This document shows, one piece after another, positions 38,375 to 49,499 of a DNA stretch of 64,000 nucleotides (positions within the stretch are counted from its first letter, which is position 1; the number at the start of each line of letters is the position of its first letter). The DNA comes from Archegozetes longisetosus (lineage: Eukaryota > Arthropoda > Arachnida > Sarcoptiformes > Trhypochthoniidae): NCBI GenBank assembly GCA_018873245.2, contig JAEMBT020000007.1, forward strand, positions 4,147,129 through 4,211,128. Reading direction: 5' to 3'. Position numbers and translations under genes: made by a program. The notes below the pieces were generated by a model. It had not been told where the DNA came from. It worked only from the letters and a program-made list of their open reading frames with translations, and searched no databases.

Positions 38375-40765
38375 TGTTTAATCGATAAATTTAAGACTAT
38401 AATAATTTTGAAACAAATGAATATTGATATTCATTTATTAAACTTTGACAGTCATTAAAATAATATTACAGAAAGTGAGCTCATTGTCAAAGAGAATAAG
38501 TTCTAATGAGATATAACCACTTAGTTTACGTTTTAGAAGTGTTCGATTTCAGAAACAGATATTGTATCTGTTATCAAGCTCTAATCAGGTCATGCTTTCA
38601 TCTTAGTCTCTTGATCTTAGTACTAAAATATCTTGTTTTGAACATAGTCTGAAGGAGAAGTTAAAGTGCAACAGGACTTCTCAGATCCAATTGCCAGACA
38701 TTAATAATTTTGTTGTTGGGCTCACTTTATTATCATCCTATTGATAAGTGTTCACGATTTGTGGCACTTCAATTGCATCTGTTAAATGCATGTATAACTG
38801 ACGTTAGAATAAAAGTTTTAGAAACACTCAATATTTATCGATGTTAAAAATTTGTCATTAGTCTCGATTTGTCAGAAATAATTTATTTTTAGTCTTTGTA
38901 GTAGCTAAGATAGAGCCAGAATTGAACATTCCACTTAATACCATAAGCTTAAATTGGCCACTTTTATTTTCTGTAGTGTCATTTCAAGTCAATTACCGCT
39001 AAACAAACTCGAAATTTAGATAGATTTTGCAATTTTTCTTGATTTTTCAATGCTCTGAAAATTTTTATCGGAGCTCGGGCCCAGACCCACTTTCCCCATG
39101 TGTATCTGCGGCATAATTTTGGCTATAATTAGAAACTTATTTACATTAGAAAACTACTATCAATTTTGTTACCAATTAGTCTAATGGCAAAATTTTCTTC
39201 AATCTTTAGGTAAATATTTACATGTTTTTGAAAGTTAATACCTGCATAGCTTGTCATTTTTGAGAACTATTCAGTTAAGTGAAGCGATTTTCCTATACCT
39301 ATATGAAATTTTGACTGACGTATGTTAGTTCCGAGCCACTGAACTTAATTATTTCTTCATGTACAGTTCAAAACTTAATAGTCAAGGTAGCAACAAGACA
39401 AAGTCGCTGCTATGTTGACTTTCCTGTGATTCACATCAAATTTGGTCAAATTCGGTTTCCAAATGTCAGATTTGGTTCCTAATTTACTTTGATTACTATA
39501 TAGAGTATTCTATAAGTTTCTTAATATAATCTATTTTATGATCTGATGGAAACCATCCTATAGCAACTCATTACTTCTGGTTACTATCAAGGACTATAAT
39601 GTTTTCAAGTGTATTTGATTAATCAAATTTAATGGGACCATTTTCTGGTGCAGCAAAAAGAAGTTCAGCACATAATATAAAAGCTGAAAGCTAACAAAAC
39701 TTCAATATTTTAGGTAAATTTCTTATCCAACTAAATATTCCTTAATCTTAAAATATTGAATGCAGCTAGACCTCTCTACCTTGAACACGTTGTTAAGCCC
39801 TTTTAACAAAGACTAAAAATAGGCCTTAGCTTCTTATGAATTTATTTATGCCTTTATAAATAGGGCTTAGCTTAATGTTCACGATAGCTGTAGCAGAGAG
39901 GTTTAGCTGTATAGCATAACTTTTATTTGGGAAATCAAATCAGAGTTGGAGTTTAGCTACATTTATGAAAAGGGGTCATAGAATAGTGTTTGATGAAATA
40001 ATTCTCTACTTTTCTAATGAGTGAATTATTTATGGTTCAAAAATAGCTTAAGGCAAACTACTTCTGAGTGTTGACAGCGAATTACTGACAAGTAATGGCG
40101 TGCAATCAATATAATTGACGAAAATATAAATTAACAGCTCATTAATTATTGCAAACTTTTTTCAGTGTCACAAAAGTTGAAGAGAGAGTGTGATAATTAG
40201 GATTTTGTCGAACAACTTCTAGAAATGTTTGGTTTTCCCCAACATAGTTAAGTTATTAATTATGAATTTAGTATTGAAAAGAAAAATGCACTAATACTTG
40301 TTAGCAAACAGTCTGTTTGTGATCGACTCCCCAAACAATATTGAATTAGTATTGTTTGCATAACTTCCAAAACAAGAAACCTATGCATGAAAATGATGCA
40401 AAAAACGTGATTGTTCCACAATCGTTTGAATCCTTACCACTTTTTCAGACTATGCATATTAGCAATGGTTCGCTAAACACTTCCAAATAATAAACACTGA
40501 ATAAAAGTAAAATATGTGATAATGAGCTAATGTTATGTTAGTATTGAATTTATTTTCATTTAGAAGTTTCCAGGAAAGTATTGGCACTTCATTTGCTTAT
40601 TGTTAGGCTATGCATCACAAAATTCACTTACCTTGAAGTCGAGACTATTCATTAAGTTTTCTTTCAATAAGAATTTTTTACACTATATTTATTAAGTTTT
40701 CAATAACTCAATTCTCGGATGCATTGAAGAGAAGCAAATGCAAGATAATTCTCATATACTTCAAA
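38375..40765. other. Intergenic between orphan membrane gene and CUB gene (divergent)
   Basis: The two genes diverge, so both promoters should lie here. The only recognised structure is MITE copy 5 at 39364-39611. No core promoter motif could be assigned with confidence. Confidence 0.5.
39364..39611 (+). mobile_element. TA-flanked MITE family 1, copy 5
   Basis: A 248-bp copy with TA on both sides. The left end is cagttcaaaacttaatagtc; the right end is gactataatgttttcaagtg. It is slightly longer than the others because of a duplicated-looking internal stretch (tttggtcaaattcggtttcc ... gatttggttcc). It lies in the divergent intergenic region upstream of the CUB gene. Confidence 0.75.
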
Positions 40766-43700
40766 ATGTGTTACTTTCACTTCACTCCAAAGTTGTTGTT
40801 AATTTCTTTATTACTATCGATCGTTAACCTATTTAATTGTGAAAATATAACAGTCTCAAGAAGTGAACGAGAAGTTTATTTTCCTGTAAGTCTATTAATT
40901 TGATTCTTTCCTAAGACTTGTGAGTTTCACATTTATTTGATATATCGATAACTGACAGAAACTCTGTGCGTTACTTCACTTACAATATTTATACCTAAAC
41001 TACGTTGTCATTACTTTTAATACTTTTTATGAACCTTAATATTCTAAACCTTAGAAATTTATGCATTTATTTTTTTAGTATTCTGAATGACCCAAATCTA
41101 TTCCTAAATTATGAGATTTTGTTTTGCTTAAAGCTTGATGTTTATGAGTTAAGGAATGACTCATCTTATATTCGGTGACTCTTCTTGAGCATCAAATGCC
41201 ATCTGCATTAACTGTTAACTATAACAATCCTTTGATAAGTTAGCACTAAATTTGTGAGTTTTCAAAAATATATTTCTTAAGAATAGATCCCAACCAGCAA
41301 TGAATAAACCCTAGTGTTTATGTGAAACATTAACTTTTAGGTGAACTTTGATCAAAATGAATAAATTGACATAGGTTTCTTGAATCCCTCTAGGTTATTA
41401 GAAGCTTAAGAACTTCTGCTTTAGTTTAGTGAGCTGTCATTTTGATTTAGGATTTTTCCTATTATTAGAAAGTTGAAAACTAGCAGTTATCTTGAGTCTA
41501 AATTGCTAGTAATATAGGATTTCTAAAAAGTTAAAATTTTTAATCTAAAGGGTCGATACAGTGATAGAAAATCTCGAGATTTGGGATGTGATACAACGAT
41601 CACTAGAAAGGAGGGATGGATTTATTCACCAAACTTTCCTTTAAATTATAACAATTCTCTGGTTTGCAACTACAAGATTGTGAAATATAGCGACGATGTC
41701 TGCAGTGTATGATTAACTCATTTATTTGCTTAATGATAAGATAATTACTTGATTATACTCTATTGAAACAGTATTGAGTTCTAAACAATATTACTTATCG
41801 AATAACTTAATTGAAATACTTTGCCAGTTACCTATAATAGAATTTCGTTGGATTTAAAAATTCAATAATTCATTGATTGATTGATCCAACAAACTGTAGA
41901 TCGAAATCACTCTAACTGACTTTGACCTCGAAAAACACCTTATTGCACAGCTGATTATCTAGATTTGGGCGATAACAGTGGCCGAATGTGTGGTGTTTTG
42001 ATTGCAGATACTAGAAGTTAGTTAAAATACTTGATTTTTTCAAAGAGTCCATTGATTGTCTAAATCTTAACTTTTCATATTAATTATGAACAGAAAAAGT
42101 ATTTTTCCCAACAAATAGCAATAATTTGAAAATAACATTCCACACCGATTCTAATAATAATCGTAAGGGATTTATGGCACAAATCAAACAATTACGAAAC
42201 TCTTGTCCACACTATCCCTCTAAACAGAATTCAAACTTACGACCAGTATTGGAGTTGAGACCGACTAACGTCTATCAGAGACAACCAATTTATTTGGGAA
42301 GTTATTGCGATATATATATTGGTGAAGTTGTCGGCGATTTGAGATCTCCTGGATTTCCTTATGGTTACTCTAATAATCATAGCTGTGTTTACTCAATAAG
42401 AAGGTACAGTTGAAAACTTAATAGTCCTCGATAGCAAGGGGAGGCCGTTCATATATCAACCTACCTGTGATACGCATCATTTTTTATCAAATTTAATCTG
42501 TAATTTGTTTTTACTTATATGTTGAATATTATAAGTTTGTTAATATCTTCAATATTATGGCCTGATTGAAAGCATTCCATGAACTTCTGATTGCTATCAA
42601 TGATTATTGAGTTTTGATTGTATTCATTTCGCGAAAGGACTACAAAAAATTTTCTACTGAGCTTTACAACTTCTATGCAGAGCTGCGAGTGATATATGTA
42701 AAGTTGAATTGATTATACATCAGATGGATATAAGTTCGAATGGTAGGAGATGTGAATCCGATTATGTTGAATTACCCGACAGGTCGCGTTTGTGCGGAAA
42801 AGTTCCACTTCAGAAAAGATTGTATTATTTTTCTCGTTTAAGCGATTATCTTATCATAAAATTCATAAGCGATGACTACAATGAAAAAGGAATGACTGGA
42901 TTTTGGATTGAAGTGAGACAAGTCAGAAATTCTTGTGATTATAACACTCCTCAAAATGGTATAAGAATTTGTATCTGATTTGAGAACCTAAAATTATATC
43001 TCTGGCTACTTCCTAAAGCTCTGAAGTGCGATCAAACTATTACGAAACAAAATTCAAAAGTTCGTTCGCCATATTATCCTCAATCTTATGGACCACTACA
43101 ACAATGCGTTTACTTAATCGAACCTTTGGATAACAATACGTGTGAATATGAATTGGAGTTTATTAGTTTTAATATTGAGTCTTCTAGAGATAATTTAAGA
43201 ATTTGTCACAAAGATTTCTTCCAACTTCCAGATGGCTCAAGAGTTTGTGGTTATAATTCAGGAAAAAGTCAGTAAATAATTAAATCAAGTCATGGTCGAG
43301 ACAATGATTCTGATTTTGAAAAGTTATTTATGCCTTAAATCTTTGACTTTTAGGAACTTTTTACTTTCCTAAATATCGAGACAGAACCGGTATGTTTTAC
43401 TTCAGTAGTGATGAAAATACCGAAGATCGAGGATATGAAATATCAGTCAATCAAATACCGAATTCTTGTTTTCATAATCATAATTATAACCATAATTATA
43501 ATTATGGAAGTGTTGGAAGACCTCCATATTCTCCACCAACATATTTTTCATCAAATCCAACTTCATATTCGTCTACAGCTCAATCGTTCAGACCTGATGA
43601 TAGTTACAGTAATTGCGATAAAATGGTAACACGAGACATAGACATCATAACTAGTCCTAACTACCCTCTTAACTATCCGTCGACCACAAGATGTATTTAC

Positions 43701-44919
43701 ACGATTATGAAATCCGCTTCAAATGTCTGCAAGGTAAAAGTTGAAATATTGAACTTGGATTTAGAGCACACGAATGGTTGTAATAGTGACTATCTTATGA
43801 TCGAATCAACTGGAGAACGGTTTTGCGGACGACTTGAACTGTCAGAACGAATATGTAAATCAATTTGTTTATTAAGTTCTACTCATACTATTGATTATTT
43901 CAATTATGCATCAAATTTTTCTTAAACTTCTTTCAGTCCTAAATTTTCCGAGTTCTTCACAAGAATTACGTTTAATTTTCAACTCCGATCGCCAAACAAC
44001 TAGACCTGGATTTGAGTTAAAGATCGAACAAATACCGAACTCGTGCAACGGTCCAGTAACTAATCAAAGGCCGAATAATTTGGCTCCATTGCCGACCGGG
44101 CACACACACATTGCACAAGTGTGTGGTTCTTCATCAGCGATTATCTCTACTTTTCAAAGCGATAACTATCCATTAGCTTATAATTCAGGTACTGATTGTG
44201 TTTATAAAGTATATCGAGCCAGTCGTCAAGTATGCCGTATAGAGATCTATTTCGATGATTTTGACGTTGGTGTAGAAGATTTTACAAATAAGTTCTGTCC
44301 GAGTGATTACGTAGAGGTCGATGGAGTGAGATATTGTGGTCGGAGGAAAGGCGAGAGATTTATGGTTAAGTTTGGACAAGAAAAAGAAGAAATAACTTTA
44401 AGGTTTCACTCCGATTCAGCTCAACGTTACGGAGGGTTTAGGATTCAAGTCAGACAAGTCGATGATAACTGTCGACCTTCTGTCCACTATGACTTCAGTC
44501 CTGGATCTACTGAATCCTGTAGTAAAATGACTTTCAACGAAAAATCATTGCGTATTTTTAGTCCTAATTATGAGAGTGGAAGTTATCGACCATTTCTCGA
44601 TTGCGAATATACAATTCGCAAATCGACTTTCGATGTTTGTGCTCTTGAGGTCAAATTCGATGCTTTTTCGTTAGAAGATTCCAAATCTTGTTCTAAAGAT
44701 TATCTACAAATTGGTTCCATGAAATTGTGTGGCAAATTGCCGTACGAAGCAATAAGTGAGAACTTCTTCACTCGTATTAATTATTTGATTTTAAAACTTT
44801 TATTATTGCTTTTAGGGACTTATGAATTCACCAACGATGAAATATCTATTAAATTTCATACAGATTCCAATGAAAGCGGTGCTGGTTTTGTAATCCTTGT
44901 CAAACAAATCCAATGCTGA
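40766..44919 (+). CDS. Secreted six-CUB-domain protein (exon 3 carries a 1-nt frame break)
   Basis: Nine exons: 40766-40885, 41551-41706, 41900-42016, 42094-42403, 42681-42958, 43019-43267, 43354-43854, 43937-44755, 44816-44919, giving about 884 aa if the exon 3 frame break is ignored. Exon 1 encodes a signal peptide (hydrophobic core LLLISLLLSIV) and ends at gtaagt. CUB domains start near Cys53, 203, 331, 498, 640 and 772. Each has the C...SP.(F/Y)P..Y...C.Y.I...VC..E pattern and a C(G) core. Most are followed by a repeated Q(I/L/V)(R/P)NSC tail. Between CUB3 and CUB4 lies a His/Asn/Tyr-Pro-Ser linker. No protease, EGF or membrane segment is seen, so the role is probably extracellular binding. 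Exon 3 starts in the frame of LTDFDLE but continues one base out of phase as DYLDLGD; the switch lies near the five-A run at about 41931-41935. Signal aataaa is at 44992. The exon 1-2 link is the least certain junction. Confidence 0.8.
40886..41550 (+). other. CUB gene intron 1 (665 bp)
   Basis: The donor is cct|gtaagt; the chosen acceptor is atctaaag|ggt, which keeps phase 0 into the first CUB exon. An extra small exon in between cannot be excluded. Nothing else is seen. Confidence 0.6.
42404..42680 (+). other. CUB gene intron 4, mostly MITE; donor overlaps the TA target
   Basis: The exon ends ...ata aga ag and the intron begins GTACAG; the acceptor is ttctatgcag|a. Splicing gives IRR-AASDIC, the same length as the matching segments of the other CUB repeats (IMKSASNVC, VYRASRQVC, IRKSTFDVC). 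Positions 42405-42406 (TA of the donor) are the left target dinucleotide of the MITE at 42407-42620. Without the MITE and one TA the intron would be 61 bp with donor GTATTC. Confidence 0.85.
42407..42620 (+). mobile_element. TA-flanked MITE family 1, copy 4 (forms part of a 5' splice site)
   Basis: A 214-bp copy with intact TA on both sides. The left end is cagttgaaaacttaatagtc; the right end is gattattgagttttgattg. The interior matches copies 1 and 3, including cttcaatattatggcctgat. Its first three bases CAG are intron positions +4 to +6. Confidence 0.85.
43483..43505. repeat. In-frame short repeat encoding His/Asn/Tyr-rich linker
   Basis: Repeats of (c/a)ataattata encode HNYNHNYNYG between CUB3 and CUB4. 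It is simple sequence inside a coding exon and could vary in length between individuals. Confidence 0.6.
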
Positions 44920-45133
44920 AATCAATCGAAATTTATCTTTTTTATAGGCATTACTCAAATGCTAAACGCTTTATTAATATAAAGAAATGCCAATAAACTA
45001 ATCGATAAAACTTCTAAAATTCAATGTTACTCAATTTGAATCTCACATGTATTTTGTTAAAATAAATATTCTACAAATAATTTTAAATATTCTTATATAT
45101 GAAGATCAAGTTAAATAACAGATGAAAGTAAGC

Positions 45134-46295
45134 TCAATTGTTCTCAGTTGTATATTCGATCCAATCATAAAACCTTGTGACCCGTGTAAAGACATCTGGA
45201 ACTCCAGGTGCAGCACATCTATAAGTCCACGAAACGATTCCGATTTGGTACCACATACCATCACTCAACTGACATTGTAATGGACCTCCAGAATCAGCCA
45301 CACAAACACCCGAACCACCATCAAGTGAGCCTCCGGCACAAATCTCAGTGGTTGTATTAACTTTAGGCTCATTTGACTTTGAATAGTGAACATCTGAACA
45401 TTTGTCAGTGTCAAATATTGGCAGCATTACTTGTTTTAGTAATCCAGACATCGGTCCAACTGTTGGGAAATCGGATTTGAGTTTTGATTCCAACTATTAT
45501 CTAAGAATAGTTACCTTCAAAGTTAGTTTCATTGAATTTAGCCCAAACTGCGCCCCAACCCGTGACATAACATTTTGTTCCTTCTATCATAAAATTAGTA
45601 TCATTTTTGGGCAGACAAATAGGTTCAACTGATTTATTTTGAATTTTTATGTTGATTTTTTCCGATAGTTTGATTAGTGCGATGTCATTTATTGTTCTTG
45701 TCTCATCCCAACCTCTATGAATTATTGTCTATTCATGAAATAGACAATGAAAATTTATTTACAATTGTTTCACAACTTATCGTAAGCTAAAATTTAATGC
45801 TTATACACTTTATCGCTTTAAGCTCAAGTTGACTTTGAAGTTATAATATTTGAAAGTCGAGTGAAAAGGCTATTCCAATAACGGTTAAGTAAAACAAGTG
45901 TTAAAATCAAAGAAAATTACTTTGAGGAGACTCACTTTATTGATGTAAAACTTTTTAATCTTAGAAGAGTCCCTTAAATCTAGATCAATAAGTCCGATAA
46001 TTATAAAATAGAGATCCATTTTCAATCCGCTGTCCACACAATGAGCTGCTGTTAGGATCCACTGATCGTTGATAACAGTTCCACCACAAACATGCATTGA
46101 TTTATTCATACCAGGAATCTCTAGAAGAATGGACACCTGCCACGGATAGTCACCTAACTTGGCATCACTTCCACCTATAATTCTAGTCAATGGCCAATCA
46201 ATAGTATGCAGTCTTCGACCACAGTTAGACGGCAACTGACTCTTAATAGCTAAAAACAATGTTGTAAAAGTTGATAACCTTAGTAGTTGCTTCAT
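45134..46295 (-). CDS. Secreted S1-family serine protease, 299 aa, atypical pocket
   Basis: Three exons on the minus strand: 46295-45936, 45728-45515, 45459-45134; introns of 207 bp (donor aaa|gtgagt) and 55 bp (gaag|gtaact..ccaacag|tt). Residues 1-20 form a signal peptide. A short propeptide with Cys25 ends in TR|IIGG, activated after Arg38. The catalytic triad is present: His85 in LTAAHC, Asp135 in NDIAL, Ser248 in ADSGGPL. Conserved YPWQVSI, VCGGTVI, CYVTGWG and GVPDVFTRV are seen. Odd points: the position equivalent to chymotrypsin Asp189 is Gly242, so trypsin specificity is unlikely; Gly193 is replaced by Ala246; Gly216 is Thr in SWTYRC. It converges on the CUB gene with 214 bp between stop codons. 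On this strand the nearest AATAAA is at about 44975-44970, inside the CUB 3' UTR, so the transcripts may overlap. Confidence 0.9.
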
Positions 46296-46750
46296 TTCGT
46301 TCGTAATGTTTGTTTGCTATTGAGTTAATGAGAATAAAAGTGAGAACAACTTTTTTATAGTTAGTTTTCATATTGAACTTTAGAACGGCAACAGAAATAT
46401 TTGTGCTAAACATCTTTTTCTATATTGATATCTAATTTATTTGATTTCATTTAATCGATTAGATATGATTTTAATTAGCTTACTTTTATGTGGTTTAGTA
46501 AATCTAAAGGTAGTCTTTGAGTTTCAAAGTTTGATGTTGTGCAGTGAAATGCAGATAACATTTCTATTTTTAATTAATAAATAATCAATTGACAGTTAAC
46601 AGTATTTTCTCGAAGTATGAAAAGGTCAACAAACTTAATAGTTAAGTGATTTAATTTTTTAAAGAGCCTTACGTTTAGAAAGAGAACATTTTCTGCGCTG
46701 AAGAAGGGATCATGCAAATTTTGATGCTTTGATACACATCAATTTCATGA

Positions 46751-47042
46751 TATCGTCGGGTTAGAATTATAAGGTTCTATCTCATAGTATAACTATGGGC
46801 CAAATTGCCGTAAACCATTTAATCGCCAAATTAAAACAATTCTTGAGATACTTTTTGGGAAATCATTTATCTAATAGTGTAATCGAATTTCTGATGATTT
46901 TGGAAAGTTTAATACAATATTCTGTAAATGATTCCTCAAAAATTGTCTCAAAAATTGTTTTAATTTGACGATTAAATGGTTTACGACAACTTGGCCATAG
47001 TTATACTATGATACAGAACTTTGTAATTCTCACCCGACGATA
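46751..47042. mobile_element. Near-complete foldback MITE, ~292 bp
   Basis: The two halves are reverse complements over nearly the whole length. The left arm starts tatcgtcgggttagaattat and includes catagtataactatgggcca and aaaccatttaatcgccaaat. The right arm, reverse-complemented, gives tatcgtcgggtgagaattac, catagtataactatggccaa and aaaccatttaatcgtcaaat. Only a short loop near 46890-46920 is unpaired. No coding potential and no certain target duplication. Confidence 0.8.
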
Positions 47043-47186
47043 TATGAACAAATAAAATTATATTTTAAAACGCGGGACAAAAGTAGTGTTAATGCAATAA
47101 ACATTCAGGTGATTTTTTTCATATTCATACCTAATAAACAAATTATATAACAAATACAATATCTTACCTTCAGCATTCATTATCAT

Positions 47187-48370
47187 TAGAGCGTGGTATG
47201 ACTTCTCGAGTTTCGATCGAGTGGTACTTCGAGACTCGTTCGAGTCTCGATAGATATTCTTATTAATTTAATCTCAATATTTATTTCTAATTTTCCAAAA
47301 GATTTTATGTTTTAATGTTGATCGAAGAAAAATATTGTATAACCAGGTTAGGTAATGAATATTTGATGAATAATTCTAACGAGGGAAGTTCAGGACTATG
47401 TAATAACGGATTTCAAAAATATTTTTATGGCATAAATAACATGTCATATGATGTTCGAGAAGGCATATAAAAAAGGCTGACTGCTAGACACTTACAAGTT
47501 ATGACCACTCAAAAAGTGATTTCCAATGACTTATTACTATTGATTCCTATGTATTTTGCTATCAAATATGTACTCTAATTCAGTCAAATTACTCAATGGA
47601 TGGCAATAATATTGTTAATAAGAAAAACTTCAAATCATTTTGAACAAAAAAATTATATATATAAAAGTAAGTTTTATGTGTAAATAGTTCTAATTATTTC
47701 GTATCTATCATATCTTTAAATTCAATGAATTTCTAAAGTTTTTAAAGAGATATAATGAAAATGAAAATTAGAACTATTGATATATAGAACTTTTAAATAT
47801 GAAACTTCAGATTATTTTTTATGTTCAAAATGATTTGAAGTTTTTCCTTATTAACAATATTATTGCCATCCATTGAGTAATTTGACTGAATTAGAGTACA
47901 TATTTGATAGAGCAAAATATATAGGAATCAATAGTAATAAGCCATAGGACATCACTTTTTGAGTGGTCATAACTTGTAAGTGTCTAGCGGTCAGCCTTTT
48001 TCATATGCCTTCTTGAACATCATATGACATGTTATTTATGCCATAAAAATATTTTTGAAATCGGTTATTACATAGTCCCGAACTCCCTCGTAAGTTTAAA
48101 GGTTTTAAATTCTTAAAAATGTGCTTTATAGAAAATTTGATTCGTAAAAGTCATTTTTAATCAAAATAGATTTGTTAGATAAATTTAAAATTAAATTAAA
48201 AGCTTTTAATTATTGAACGGCTATCTCAATTTAATTATTATGTTGAATCTAGGTGCAAGTAAACAATTGGTGATCAAACTTATACTATATGGAATCGAGA
48301 ATTCTCGAGTCTCGGAGTCAAAATTTTTTCGAAACTCGAAAAGCTCCTTTCTCGAAAATACTATGCTCTA
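47187..48370. mobile_element. hAT-like non-autonomous element with perfect 8-bp target duplication
   Basis: An 1184-bp element flanked on both sides by attatcat (47179-47186 and 48371-48378). The termini are inverted: left tagagcgtggtatgacttct, right (reverse-complemented) tagagcatagtattttcgag. Both continue into cgag-rich arms with ...tttcga...gactcgag. An 8-bp duplication with TAGAGC/CAGNG-like ends fits hAT. No transposase frame remains; a second element is nested at 47380-48090. Confidence 0.85.
47380..48090. mobile_element. 711-bp long foldback nested in the hAT-like element
   Basis: Flanked by TAA on both sides (47377-47379, 48091-48093). The arms are about 320 bp each and very similar: left cgagggaagttcaggactat, right (reverse-complemented) cgagggagttcgggactatg. 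Pairing continues through ttatggcataaataacatgt, aggctgac(t/c)gctagacac and ttactcaatggatggcaata to a loop around 47700-47770. A 3-bp TAA duplication would fit a PIF/Harbinger-type MITE. Transcription through it would give a long hairpin RNA. Confidence 0.85.
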
Positions 48371-49189
48371 ATTATCATATTATTTATTAAGAGAAATATA
48401 GGAAAGGATAACTCATGAGCGTATCTGAAAAGTGTTTGGATTAGATATTTATCAGCAACGATTCTTGTGTCTTCGTGGATTTTTACTGACATATGTCGAG
48501 AAATCGCGAGTTTTATTTAAAAAAATATCTAAGAATAACTTAAAAATCATTTCTGATAGATATTGAATCTAAACATTTTTTAGATATGTTATGGGGTCAT
48601 ACTATTGTATATTGTACTCTTCCTGAAATATATAATTTAAGTCGAAGCTATGATACCTTATATGGGTCAGACTATGTGATCAAACCTTACAATAAAAATT
48701 GAACCAGTATACCCAGAACTCAAATTAAGATACTTTAGGAAACAACTCTGTCTCTCAAATCGAACGTTATCATATTCGAAACTCCAAGACCTATGGAGGA
48801 AAAGTTGGACCTGGGACCCTAAGGGTTAGGTCTAGGACTGTGTATTGGAAGTCGACCAGGTGGTCCTACAACCAGACTGAAGGCTTCTTTGCACTTTTAA
48901 TATTTTATCGGTCTGAGCACGAATGTGAATTTTTTTGTTTTCGATATAGTAGCATGGCCTTTCACCCGTATTACGACTCTTGAGCGCAATGGCTTCTCCA
49001 GAAATAACTTTTCAGGTCTATGATTTTTATGTAATGAGATAGTTTTTAAAAAAGTAAGGAGAACCCATGTTAAGCCATTGTGCGTGGGCAAGAACTTATA
49101 ATCTTTTAGTTTAATGGCGAATATGTTGATATATCTTCGATCAAAATATTAGATCTTACAAGAGAACTAATCAATCGCTAAGATTCCGA

Positions 49190-49300
49190 TTCCAAAAATA
49201 TTTTTACAACATGAATGTCATGTCGTGACATCTTCAAAAAGTATAGTTAAAAATGCTGACCGCTAGTGATCAAGTTATCCCTTTTTGAAGATCTATTATA
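49190..49300. repeat. Degraded relative of the 47380 foldback
   Basis: Segments such as caaaaatatttttacaacat, gctgaccgctagtgatcaag and the following ctttttgaag parallel the left arm of 47380-48090 in the same order. It looks like a decayed single-arm copy. Confidence 0.45.
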
Positions 49301-49499
49301 ATGATAGGTTATCATTATGTGCATTCTTTTCATTAACCTTTCGTCACAACTGTGGGGTAAGATGTTTCCAAGTTTGACCTAAAAAATCTCGCAAAGATCA
49401 ACAAAATTTCGTTATTTCTTGAGAATTTAGGTAGGTATTTTATCTGGATTGTCGGTACCCCTATAAAGTTTACCTTTGTATAAGTATCGATAACCTAAC

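Noticed and set aside
42404-42680. Outright intron creation by the MITE.
   Set aside because: About 58 bp of non-element sequence lies between the MITE and the acceptor, so insertion into an existing short intron is simpler. Kept only as a testable alternative.
45460-45514. Coding sequence continuing through this stretch of the protease (an open frame starts at 45493).
   Set aside because: gaag|gtaact and tttcccaacag|tt define a 55-bp intron; splicing gives the expected spacing from GWG to LLKQV.
45515-45728. Alternative donor at gca|gtttgg giving GWGALESK.
   Set aside because: The donor is weak, and the gtaact donor keeps a phase-consistent, family-length loop.
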